Shown: positions 1 to 6,363 of the stretch, in pieces
Layout: every line of letters begins with the position of its first letter
Numbering within the stretch: position 1 is the stretch's first letter
Source: Victivallales bacterium
GTDB lineage: Bacteria; Verrucomicrobiota; Lentisphaeria; Oligosphaerales; Oligosphaeraceae
Assembly (NCBI GenBank): GCA_017963875.1
Contig: JAGCTA010000215.1
Location: 1 to 6,363 of the forward strand
Reading direction: 5' to 3'
DNA length: 6,363 nt
Position numbers and translations under genes: made by a program
The notes under the pieces: model-generated
What the model was told of the DNA's origin: nothing
What the model saw: only the letters and a program-made list of their open reading frames with translations
The model's database searches: none

Positions 1-2237
1 GCCTTGACTTCCTCCACAGACGAATTGACGGCAAGAATGTACGTCTCGCCATCATGGCGCTTCATGAGGCAACTGATCGACGGGAAGTCCATCGCATCCT
101 TGGCTGGACCAGAAATGACTGTCACCAAAGGCTGGTCGGCAGGCTTGCGCTCCACAAGAACTGGGATGAGGCTGTTTAATTCCTTCGCGATGGTCGTGAT
201 GATGCGCCAGCGTTCGGGCGTACTTGTGATTCCATGGTTGTAGCGGTTGTTGGCCTTGTCCATATATCCACCGTATGTGTACCATGTGATTCCCGTACCA
301 CCATGAATGATGGACACATAACTCATCGCGCGGATTTCATTCTCCTCGGGGAAACGCCTCCAAGCGCCCCAGCCATCAAAATACTGGATGATTGGCCAGA
401 CGCTCTTCGGATGGTTCAGACCACTGTCGTCAATATTCTTCATGACTTTTTTCATATCTCTAATGACTGACGGTACGCAGTTTGCGCGGTCTTCTGGCGT
501 TTCCTGGCGAACAGGGTAGATTTCGGGCAGGAAGTTGTCCGTCCCCCGAACAAAATCCGCATAGTTTGAGATAGGCTTGGAGGCTCCGACGCCATCCGCC
601 TGCGTCGTGATGCGGTTGTCGTCAATCGCCTTGAGCGCATCATGGCGGTCCTGCAACTTTGCAGGCGTGGTATAGTATGACGTATCGTCGCCAATGTACC
701 ATGCAAGAATCGCTGGATGGTTGAGTTTTACGGTCATGACATCGCCGCCAAAATCATCCTGTGCATGAATCCACAGTTTGAAGCCGTACTTGTGCGCCGT
801 ATCAAGGAATGTCTTCATGTCGGCACCACCATTGTAGGTATGGGCGAAATTGAATCCGCCCTCCTTCAAGCCTGCAAACGCCTTCTCGAAACTGAATTCG
901 TTGAACTCTCGCTTCCAAACGGCATACGGTCCAATTGGGAAGAAAGGCTTGCCATTAACCAATGTGATCCCGTCATCGCGCAGCGTGATTTTATCAACGG
1001 CGGGACTATCGCCAAGAAACAGGTACTTGCGTGATTCCGTTACAATTCCGTTGATGCTGCCGATGCTCACGTTAATCTTGTGCAGACCATCCGAAAAATC
1101 CTCTTGCGGCAGGACAGTAAACTTATTGCCATCACGGTTGAAAGCGGCAGTGACATCCTTTCCATCAAGTTCCGCCTTGAAGGAAGACCAAAGAATCGCA
1201 TCCTCGCAGATAATGTTCAAGACAATCGGCTCACGACGGTTGTGCGTCGGAGACACTGTGAGGTTTTCAACCACGGGTCCCCAGGCCTTCTCCTTCCTGT
1301 ACCATTTGCTATCAGTTTCGCCGTTGATCGTGATGCTCTTGAGCACCGCCTGGGCCTTGCCGTCAGAAGAATACGTCCACTTGAGTTTGACCCACGGCAG
1401 CGTCGTCTTGAACGGCTCGGTGTAATAGGATGCCGCACCGCCAGTCGGGCCATGGAACGCAGACCAGAAACCTGGTTCGCCATCGACATCAGCGGCCTCT
1501 GAAATCTGGAATTTCAGGCTCGCACCTTCAGGGACATCGGCCTCCCATGAAACGTCGTTGCTTTTTTCAACCCGCATCGGCATCGAGGTGACCCAATAGT
1601 TTTTGACAATCGGCTCGCCGTCGAGGACACGTCCAAGACGGACTTTGGAAATCGCGAAAAACTTGTCTGGATTCACATTTGGAGTATCAAAACCGATGGT
1701 CAAGATAAATGCAGCCGCACCCTGTGGAATATCACCTTCCCCACGGCATGTAAAGTACATCCCATTCATTGAATCAAGTTTCACCTTCTGGACACCCAAA
1801 GACTTTCCAGCCGCATCAAACCACTTGACCTGCGTGCCGTAGCCTTCATCAAGGCGCATGTTCGCAAAACTAATGTCCGAGCAAACATCCAAATCCATGA
1901 CAAATTTGCCAGGCTTGCCTTTGTACTCCTGCTTGAGGCTCACCACCTCCCAAGCAGTGTCACACGTCTGCCCTGGGACCACATGGGTGACCAACAGACA
2001 CTTCCTACCGTATTTCTCCGCCCCGAAGGTAATGACGCATCTGTTCTCGTAGTTTCTGTCCTCCTTTGCGTTCCACACAGGCTCATGCTTGGCAAAATCA
2101 GCCTCGAAGAAATAGGTGACCTGCTTATATGGAACGATTTCCTGTCCTTTCATCGAAAGATCGGAAAATGAACTGATTTTACCTGCAAAAACCGTCGTTG
2201 CAATCAAAAACAAACTCAAAAACAATCTCGCTTTCAT
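1..2237 (-). CDS. Secreted multidomain glycoside-hydrolase-like protein with C-terminal (β/α)8 barrel (partial, C-terminus missing)
   Basis: The frame is open from an ATG at 2237 to the left edge, giving 745 complete codons with no stop. The start is supported by GAGGAG at 2243-2248, 5 bases upstream, and by a signal peptide: MKAR, a hydrophobic stretch, then VFA with likely cleavage after A18. Residues about 35-205 look like a β-rich carbohydrate-binding jelly roll, and 208-420 like further β-sandwich or Ig-like segments. A glycosidase-type barrel begins near residue 424 (LVNGKPFFPIGPY). Barrel landmarks are GFNFAHTYN, the strand-4 type HPAILAWYIGDD (507-518), PEIYPV (E572), ENEIRAM (E634) and HGGTGITWYTYGG. 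This layout resembles clan GH-A (GH2/GH5-like) proteins, which cleave β-glycosidic bonds. The visible end (DGETYILAVNSS) looks like the start of a C-terminal β-sandwich. D518 stands where relatives usually have Glu. The substrate cannot be told, and the protein should act in the periplasm or outside the cell. Confidence 0.7.
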   Translation of the reverse strand, partial: MKARLFLSLFLIATTVFAGKISSFSDLSMKGQEIVPYKQVTYFFEADFAKHEPVWNAKEDRNYENRCVITFGAEKYGRKCLLVTHVVPGQTCDTAWEVVSLKQEYKGKPGKFVMDLDVCSDISFANMRLDEGYGTQVKWFDAAGKSLGVQKVKLDSMNGMYFTCRGEGDIPQGAAAFILTIGFDTPNVNPDKFFAISKVRLGRVLDGEPIVKNYWVTSMPMRVEKSNDVSWEADVPEGASLKFQISEAADVDGEPGFWSAFHGPTGGAASYYTEPFKTTLPWVKLKWTYSSDGKAQAVLKSITINGETDSKWYRKEKAWGPVVENLTVSPTHNRREPIVLNIICEDAILWSSFKAELDGKDVTAAFNRDGNKFTVLPQEDFSDGLHKINVSIGSINGIVTESRKYLFLGDSPAVDKITLRDDGITLVNGKPFFPIGPYAVWKREFNEFSFEKAFAGLKEGGFNFAHTYNGGADMKTFLDTAHKYGFKLWIHAQDDFGGDVMTVKLNHPAILAWYIGDDTSYYTTPAKLQDRHDALKAIDDNRITTQADGVGASKPISNYADFVRGTDNFLPEIYPVRQETPEDRANCVPSVIRDMKKVMKNIDDSGLNHPKSVWPIIQYFDGWGAWRRFPEENEIRAMSYVSIIHGGTGITWYTYGGYMDKANNRYNHGITSTPERWRIITTIAKELNSLIPVLVERKPADQPLVTVISGPAKDAMDFPSISCLMKRHDGETYILAVNSSVEEVK

Positions 2238-2302
2238 TTTGTCTCCTCATGGAAGTGATGGATGGTTCTTCTCTTGGAGGCTTCGACGATGCCCACACCG
2301 CC

Positions 2303-2315
2303 GAATCGCCGATTC
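2303..2315. repeat. Small inverted repeat in the leader of the glycoside-hydrolase-like gene
   Basis: Perfect 5-base arms (GAATC and GATTC) are separated by GCC, so the leader RNA could form a small hairpin. There is no T-tract after it on either strand, which argues against an intrinsic terminator. It lies between the internal promoter candidate and the ribosome binding site. It could be a protein-binding half-site pair or simply chance. Confidence 0.25.
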
Positions 2316-2353
2316 CAAAAGCGAACCACGCCGCATATGGCTCAAATCATACG

Positions 2354-2382
2354 ATTATAAATTAGCATATTCGGATAATTAA
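2354..2382 (-). promoter_or_regulatory. Candidate promoter for the glycoside-hydrolase-like gene
   Basis: On the minus strand a perfect TATAAT (-10, 2354-2359) is preceded at 17 bases by TTAATT (-35, 2377-2382). The -35 overlaps the stop codon of the upstream sialidase-like gene. The predicted transcript would start near 2347 and have a leader of roughly 110 bases. The -35 is a partial match, and AT-rich sequence can produce such hits by chance. The position is sensible, because the 141-base gap is far larger than the gaps between the upstream genes. Confidence 0.45.
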
Positions 2383-3479
2383 TCAAGCGTTTTTCTGAAC
2401 TTTCTCAGAACAATTTCATATTCATCTGACGAGTTTTTGCGCCAAAAAGACAGAAGCCAGTATCCATCAGCAAGATGTGTTAACGATGGCTGCCCGAATT
2501 TCAGGTTGTAGAACTGCTTTAGAATCTGCCCTGCGACATTGGTGCCTTCAGAAACGTCATAGAGCAACTCGCATTCGTGAAGTTTTATGCCTTCACCATC
2601 CAATACCATGCGTTGCAAGTAGATGCCAGGCTCATCTCCTTCTCGTTTGGCGTATAGAAGGCCAATGGAACCATCTGGCAATTCAATGAGATTGGAGGCC
2701 TGTCCATGCACCGTCGTGTCGTACTGCCTCCAAGTCAAGCCGCCGTCATCCGAAACAGCGAGACGATTCGTCAGATGCATCTGGCTCTTCAGGTCAAACG
2801 CCCATGAGACAACGGCGATTCGTCCATCAGACAACTGAATGCCACGCGTCTCCCACGCCGTGACAGAACTCGTTGGCTGAAAGACACTTTTCTCATGCCA
2901 AGACCTGCCGTTGTCCATGCTCTCGAAGCATAGACCGATCTGACTTTTCTCATCAACGGAGAATGGCGGTCCAAAGGCGAGCAGCCGACCGTCACTCAGC
3001 AGAACCGCTGGTCCAGAGAATTCGATTCCGCCCCACGCATGTTCAATGAACTGCGGCGACGTATAATTTCTGCCTCCATCAGAACTAAATGCCACGAAAT
3101 TCCTGACTTTGGGGAAATGACCATGCTTTTCAGCATATCCAGAAAGCGACATTTCAGTCTCCTCCCGCTCATAGCCATACCCCATGGCAATGATGGTTCC
3201 GTCTCGAAGTAATGTCGGTTTTGCACAAGCCTGGAAGACACATCCATCGGAACGAAGTTCCCCCCAGTTGCCGCATTCTTTCCATTCCAATCCGTCTGGC
3301 GTTCCATGAAAGACGACGACTCTCTGATCGGCGGACTCAAATCCGCTGCCACAAACAGAAAGCATCGCCAGCGAGCCATCCGCCGTCACGCACACGCCTG
3401 GAAATATGCCACAGGGCACTTTCGGCGTACACCACTCTGCATTAGGCTGGATTATTCTCTCTGCAATCATCTTGAACAT
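2379..3479 (-). CDS. Sialidase-superfamily (BNR/Asp-box) β-propeller protein, probably cytoplasmic
   Basis: The protein has 366 residues. Three Asp-box motifs (S-x-D-x-G-x-x-W/Y) are visible: SSDGGRNY at 132-139, SMDNGRSW at 187-194 and SDDGGLTW at 243-250. Between them are repeated blade strands such as LLSDGRLLAFG, IQLSDGRIAVV and IELPDGSIGLL. Degenerate repeats near residues 55-66 and 85-100 fit a six-bladed propeller of normal single-domain sialidase length. Sialidases remove terminal sialic acids, but the fold is also used by other glycosidases and lyases. I do not see the N-terminal FRIP arginine motif of classical GH33 enzymes, so the exact activity is open. No signal peptide is present, unlike two of its neighbours. 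The first ATG is preferred because GGAG lies 7 bases upstream. That gives a 13-base overlap with the thioesterase gene, so translational coupling is likely. An alternative ATG (Met4, 3470) would give a 4-base ATGA overlap. Confidence 0.8.
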   Translation of the reverse strand: MFKMIAERIIQPNAEWCTPKVPCGIFPGVCVTADGSLAMLSVCGSGFESADQRVVVFHGTPDGLEWKECGNWGELRSDGCVFQACAKPTLLRDGTIIAMGYGYEREETEMSLSGYAEKHGHFPKVRNFVAFSSDGGRNYTSPQFIEHAWGGIEFSGPAVLLSDGRLLAFGPPFSVDEKSQIGLCFESMDNGRSWHEKSVFQPTSSVTAWETRGIQLSDGRIAVVSWAFDLKSQMHLTNRLAVSDDGGLTWRQYDTTVHGQASNLIELPDGSIGLLYAKREGDEPGIYLQRMVLDGEGIKLHECELLYDVSEGTNVAGQILKQFYNLKFGQPSLTHLADGYWLLSFWRKNSSDEYEIVLRKFRKTLD

Positions 3480-4237
3480 TTGAATTCTCCGTTGGATTTA
3501 TAGTTGCCTTCAGCAACATAGACAGCAACGGGTTCCGTACCATCCTTGACAATCTCAACACTGAAATGACCATCATCCTCGCAATGGCCAGATATTGTTA
3601 TGTTGCTCCAAGCAGGCGTTCCCTGAAGAAAATGTGCCGTAATGGATGTTATTTCCTGAGGCTCGCCGCTGTTTTTGGCCAGCCAGTCGCCGACGAGACT
3701 TGCATAGCGCGCATTGTTCGTGTGGCCGTTGATGTCAATGAAATGCTCTGGAACAACACAGGTCATGGGATGGTCATGCCCCTTTGCCATGACCTTCGAA
3801 TCAAGATCGAAATATTGAGGGAGCGATGAATTGTCGGGCAACGGCACTGCAAGGGCTTCAGGGAGACGCAATGGCCTCATCCGCGTAACATCAAGCAACG
3901 CCCAGTAACTTGTGATGCGTCCTATTTCTCCGTCATTGTCAAAAAAAAGACCTTCACGAAGCGCATATAGACGCTTGAAGCCGCTCGGCCAAGTGCGGAC
4001 GCGAACAGTGTCGCCAAGGCGCGGCGTCCGAAAGACATCCAGGCGGACTCTCAGCAACACCCATGCCTGCTGATGCTCCTGAAGCATTCGCAGACCGCAC
4101 CCAAGTTTGTCTGCGTGGGCACCTGCCATCTCCTGAAAATAGTCGAAAAACGTCTCAATCCGAGCCTGTCCATAGCGATTGACTTCGGAACTGCGAACGA
4201 CAAATGCCCCCTCCAGTGAACGAAGCGCATCATCCAT
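3467..4237 (-). CDS. Acyl-ACP thioesterase-like double hotdog protein
   Basis: The protein has 256 residues, matching the usual length of bacterial FatA/FatB-like acyl-ACP thioesterases (Pfam Acyl-ACP_TE). The first hotdog covers about 10-130, with VNRYGQARIETFFDYFQEMAG and a strand pair RLGDTVRVRTWPSGFKRLYA. The second covers about 155-250 and carries DINGHTNNARYASLVGDWL. The Asp-x-Asn-x-His catalytic signature maps to D168, N170 and H172. Members release fatty acids from acyl-ACP (or acyl-CoA) in the cytoplasm. The Glu that follows in many relatives (Y-L-K-E type) reads FLQGT here (203-207), so this residue may be absent. AAGGA lies 7 bases upstream of the ATG, and the stop of the Ntn-hydrolase gene is only 3 bases away. 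It overlaps the next gene by 13 bases, so it is the middle gene of a compact operon. The acyl chain length cannot be inferred. Confidence 0.85.
   Translation of the reverse strand: MDDALRSLEGAFVVRSSEVNRYGQARIETFFDYFQEMAGAHADKLGCGLRMLQEHQQAWVLLRVRLDVFRTPRLGDTVRVRTWPSGFKRLYALREGLFFDNDGEIGRITSYWALLDVTRMRPLRLPEALAVPLPDNSSLPQYFDLDSKVMAKGHDHPMTCVVPEHFIDINGHTNNARYASLVGDWLAKNSGEPQEITSITAHFLQGTPAWSNITISGHCEDDGHFSVEIVKDGTEPVAVYVAEGNYKSNGEFKCSR
3487..3490 (-). promoter_or_regulatory. Ribosome binding site deciding the sialidase-like start
   Basis: GGAG sits inside the end of the thioesterase gene, 7 bases before the ATG at 3479 and 16 bases before the in-frame ATG at 3470. The spacing favours the first ATG. 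It also places this initiation signal under ribosomes finishing the upstream gene, a usual setting for coupled translation. Confidence 0.6.
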
Positions 4238-4240
4238 GAT

Positions 4241-5389
4241 TTAATCCTTCTTGACTTCCGTGCCCAACACTTGCGGACGCGCTTTGTCGCAACCAGCCAC
4301 AAACATGTTTCTCATGACCTCGACAGCCGCATCTCTTTTTCCATCGCGAAGGAGTTGGCGAGCCTTGTCCGATGCCACCATGAAATCGTTCCTCAAGTCT
4401 GTTTCAAGTTGCTTCCAAACGGTGCAATCAAACTCAAGTCCATCTTTGTCAAAACGTGCAAATGATGCCTTGCTCCATGTCTCGTCCAGAATATCCGCTG
4501 GTATGTCCTCTATGCAAATGGGGACAGGCAGATAGGCCGTATGCCTTGGCGGACCGATTGTGACAAATTCAGCACTAAGAACATCTGGGAACTCCTCGTC
4601 AAGCAGCAGAGTCGCCGCTGAATTCGTCGTCTTGCCGCATACGCCACGCTCATTTCCAATTGCCTCAACATCGCCAAGAAGCCTTGAAATATTGGCGATA
4701 TCCTCGATCGTGATTTTCCCATGGTCATCCACAGCCAGATTCAGGTTTGTTGTCGCCTGGAATTCTCGAGATGCGCTATTCATCGTTGCCTTGCAAGTAT
4801 TTCTGGTGTATTTTGCCATACCAGGATTCTTCCAGATATTTGCACGGACATGAATGCCGTCAGCAACCCGCACGGGCAACGCATGATACGCGGTGCATTC
4901 AATGACATAGCCTTCCTTTAAATCCATAATGAAAAAAATGGAACCACGCTTTTCATGCGTATATCCGCGTCTGTCAATGATTTTCTGAAACTCTGCCACG
5001 GCCTCGGCCGCCGTCGTCGTGTTTTCCAGCAGATAGCGTGCGATGGAAGGCGTTCCCATCCGTCCTTCTTCCGCTGGTTCGTTCTCGAAAGTCGCCTCTC
5101 CGCTGTTCATGACAATCGCAAGCCCCTTCTCGCTGATTCCCATATTCGGAGAGCCAGCAGAACCAAGACCAATCCATTTATGCTTTGAAGGATCGCTCCA
5201 ACGGCTGATGGCAATATCGCGTGGTTTCGCATCACGGTTCTTATGGAGGATACGATATCCACCTGCCATATCGGGAAACACCATCCAACTGGTGCACTCA
5301 TGTTCAAGTTCTGGTTCTTCCGCCAACTGCACGTTTGCAGACAACAAAGTCATACTTATCATCGCAGATGTAGCCAACATCATTTTCAT
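4241..5389 (-). CDS. Exported Ntn-hydrolase, carcinine hydrolase / isopenicillin-N N-acyltransferase (AAT, peptidase C45) type
   Basis: The protein has 382 residues. An N-terminal signal peptide (MKMM, then a hydrophobic stretch to about A18 or A23) is followed by a short acidic segment and then C32-T33-S34-W35, the likely nucleophile. Other family marks are ILHKNRD (48-53), GLGSAGSPNMGISEKGLAIVMN (74-95), FFIMDLKEGYVIE (152-164), the N184 region (HVRANIWKNPGM) and CGKTTNSAAT (251-260). In this family the precursor is cut just before the Cys, which then cleaves or forms amide bonds such as N-acyl amino acids or β-alanyl amides. The C-terminal 80 residues are helical and probably scaffold. GGAG lies 7 bases upstream of the first ATG, which I prefer to Met3 or Met4. 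It is the first gene of the minus-strand operon. Peptidase C69 or choloylglycine hydrolase membership is less likely but cannot be excluded. The substrate is unknown. Confidence 0.75.
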   Translation of the reverse strand: MKMMLATSAMISMTLLSANVQLAEEPELEHECTSWMVFPDMAGGYRILHKNRDAKPRDIAISRWSDPSKHKWIGLGSAGSPNMGISEKGLAIVMNSGEATFENEPAEEGRMGTPSIARYLLENTTTAAEAVAEFQKIIDRRGYTHEKRGSIFFIMDLKEGYVIECTAYHALPVRVADGIHVRANIWKNPGMAKYTRNTCKATMNSASREFQATTNLNLAVDDHGKITIEDIANISRLLGDVEAIGNERGVCGKTTNSAATLLLDEEFPDVLSAEFVTIGPPRHTAYLPVPICIEDIPADILDETWSKASFARFDKDGLEFDCTVWKQLETDLRNDFMVASDKARQLLRDGKRDAAVEVMRNMFVAGCDKARPQVLGTEVKKD

Positions 5390-5441
5390 CTGTTTTCTCC
5401 ACGTTCTTGATTAGATAGTTCTTTATGAATACCATACATAG

Positions 5442-5471
5442 ATATTAGTTAGTATGAACTATTTTAGGCAA
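5442..5471 (-). promoter_or_regulatory. Weak promoter candidate for the Ntn-hydrolase operon
   Basis: On the minus strand TTGCCT (-35, 5466-5471) and TAATAT (-10, 5442-5447) are separated by 18 bases. The -35 overlaps a small inverted repeat GCAA-a-TTGC (5468-5476) that could bind a regulator. Each box differs from consensus and the region is AT-rich, so this is a position suggestion only. Confidence 0.3.
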
Positions 5472-5547
5472 ATTGCAAGCAAAAAGCCTCTTCCCCATTG
5501 ATTTTTCTTGGAAATTAATTGTAAAATGCCTTGTACTGGTTACATTG

Positions 5548-5577
5548 TTATCACTGGCGCAGATGCGCACTTAATAC
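5548..5577 (+). promoter_or_regulatory. Weak promoter candidate for the Gfo/Idh/MocA gene
   Basis: TTATCA (-35, 5548-5553) and TAATAC (-10, 5572-5577) are 18 bases apart, giving a predicted start about 25 bases before the ATG. The -10 is a fair match and the -35 is poor, which would fit a promoter that needs an activator. Confidence 0.3.
5557..5568. repeat. Inverted repeat, possible operator in the divergent promoter region
   Basis: GCGCA and TGCGC form perfect 5-base arms around a 2-base centre. This GC-rich patch lies in otherwise AT-rich intergenic DNA and falls within the spacer of the plus-strand promoter candidate, where a bound repressor would block transcription. No regulator gene is in the window to pair with it. 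Confidence 0.35.
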
Positions 5578-5610
5578 AGTAAATCTTTATTCCACAACGA
5601 GGTGTTCAAA

Positions 5611-6363
5611 ATGCAAAAGGTAGCGATACTTGGACTTGGCATGGGCGGTTCATGGGCAAAGGCGGCAGTCGATCTGCCAATTACGGATCTGACAATGGTC
5701 TATGACCCCGCATACGGGGAAAACCCGCGCATTGACACGAATTTCTATGAAAGCAAAAACATCCACGTCGCAAAAAGTGAAGATGAAATCTACGCTTCCG
5801 ACGCAAATATTGTCATCGTCGCGTCCCCCGATCACTTCCATGCGGAACAGTCTGTCAAGGCACTGCTCGCAGGAAAACATGTCGCCTGTGAAAAACCGTT
5901 GGCACCGACTCTGGACGATTGCAAGAAGATCATTGCCGCCGTCCGTAAAAGCGGAAAGTTCTTCATGACAGGACAGGTCTGCCGCTATGCTCCAGGATTT
6001 GTCACAGCAAAAAAACTTCTGGATGAAGGCCGCATCGGCGATCTTGTCTTCGTCGAAAGCGAATACGCGCACGACTACCAGCATGCCAAGGGCTACAAGG
6101 AATGGCGAAAAGACCCGCAGATCAAGCGTCAGGGCTTCCTTGGCTGTGGCTGCCATGCACTTGACCTGACACGCTGGCTCGCAGGCGACCCCATCGAGGT
6201 TTCCTGCTTCATGAACCACAAATACATGCCCGACTGGCCGACCAATGACACAGGCGTCGCGATCGCGAAGTTCCCCAACAATGTCATCGGTAAGATATTC
6301 GTTTCAATCGGTGTAAAACGCCCCTATACGATGCGCACATGCCTCTACGGCACGAAGGGAACC
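5611..6363 (+). CDS. Gfo/Idh/MocA family NAD(P)-dependent oxidoreductase (partial, C-terminus missing)
   Basis: 251 codons are visible, open to the right edge. The start is supported by GAGGTG at 5599-5604, 6 bases upstream. The N-terminal Rossmann fold (about 2-118) has GLGMGG (8-13) for dinucleotide binding, IVIVASPDHFHAE (67-79) and the family signature CEKPLA (93-98), with K95 as the expected catalytic lysine. The α/β substrate domain follows (from about 120) with GFLGCGCHALDLTRWL (175-190), whose H182 and D185 match the usual active-site helix. Full members have about 330-400 residues, so roughly a quarter to a third is missing. These enzymes oxidise or epimerise sugars, inositols or related alcohols in the cytoplasm. 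The gene is divergent from the hydrolase operon and may share its control. The specific substrate cannot be assigned. Confidence 0.92.
   Translation, partial: MQKVAILGLGMGGSWAKAAVDLPITDLTMVYDPAYGENPRIDTNFYESKNIHVAKSEDEIYASDANIVIVASPDHFHAEQSVKALLAGKHVACEKPLAPTLDDCKKIIAAVRKSGKFFMTGQVCRYAPGFVTAKKLLDEGRIGDLVFVESEYAHDYQHAKGYKEWRKDPQIKRQGFLGCGCHALDLTRWLAGDPIEVSCFMNHKYMPDWPTNDTGVAIAKFPNNVIGKIFVSIGVKRPYTMRTCLYGTKGT

Larger units (their letters stand above)
5390..5610. other. Divergent intergenic region
   Basis: This 221-base AT-rich stretch separates the minus-strand Ntn-hydrolase operon from the plus-strand oxidoreductase. It contains the Shine-Dalgarno of each gene at its ends, two weak promoter candidates and two small inverted repeats. 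No coding frame of note, tRNA or terminator was seen in it. Confidence 0.8.

Noticed and set aside
850..1425. 191-residue open frame on the plus strand
   Set aside because: It lies wholly antisense to the glycoside-hydrolase-like gene. Its translation shows no recognisable domain, while the minus-strand reading has a signal peptide and barrel motifs.
2303..2315. Intrinsic terminator after the sialidase-like gene
   Set aside because: The stem is only 5 base pairs and no T-tract follows on the minus strand.
2996..3379. 127-residue minus-strand frame inside the sialidase-like gene
   Set aside because: It is an out-of-frame overlap with a gene carrying three Asp-boxes, and it has no family features of its own.
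4241..5389. Bile salt hydrolase (choloylglycine hydrolase) assignment
   Set aside because: Typical bile salt hydrolases begin with Met-Cys and lack this long leader. The HKNRD and GSAGSPNMG segments fit the AAT/C45 group better, although a bile conjugate substrate cannot be excluded.
5555..5569. Possible sigma-54 promoter (TGGC...GC)
   Set aside because: The GG and GC elements are 9 bases apart instead of the required 10, and the TTGC part is not matched.
5650..6219. 189-residue open frame on the minus strand
   Set aside because: It is antisense to the oxidoreductase, whose plus-strand frame carries GLGMGG and CEKP motifs. It is a shadow frame.

Overview
The window looks like chromosomal DNA from a carbohydrate-degrading bacterium. 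A secreted glycoside-hydrolase-like protein, a sialidase-fold protein, a secreted isopenicillin-N-acyltransferase-type amidase and a Gfo/Idh/MocA oxidoreductase occur together, each with purine-rich ribosome binding sites. This mix would fit the PVC group (for example Lentisphaerota, Kiritimatiellota or Verrucomicrobiota), possibly from a gut. That assignment is inference from gene content only. There is no rRNA or other marker in the window.

Four genes lie on the minus strand and are read from right to left: an Ntn-hydrolase (4241-5389), an acyl-ACP thioesterase-like double hotdog protein (3467-4237), a sialidase-superfamily β-propeller protein (2379-3479) and a large secreted glycoside-hydrolase-like protein (1-2237, C-terminus beyond the window). 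The first three are tightly packed: a 3-base gap, then a 13-base overlap, each start with its own Shine-Dalgarno. They are very likely one transcription unit. The fourth follows after 141 bases that contain a good internal promoter candidate, so it may be both read through and transcribed independently.

A 221-base divergent intergenic region (5390-5610) separates this block from a plus-strand Gfo/Idh/MocA dehydrogenase that runs off the right edge. It holds weak promoter candidates for both directions and a short GC-rich inverted repeat.

The likely theme is breakdown of a complex glycan or glycoconjugate. One exported enzyme acts on sugars and one on amide bonds, followed by cytoplasmic processing through a propeller protein and an NAD(P)-dependent sugar dehydrogenase. 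The acyl thioesterase is the odd member and suggests acyl-group chemistry linked to the amidase. Several of the enzymes depart from family catalytic signatures at positions I can read: Asp where the barrel usually has Glu, Gly where the thioesterase usually has Glu, and no visible FRIP motif in the sialidase-like protein. No mobile element, CRISPR array, tRNA or rRNA was seen.
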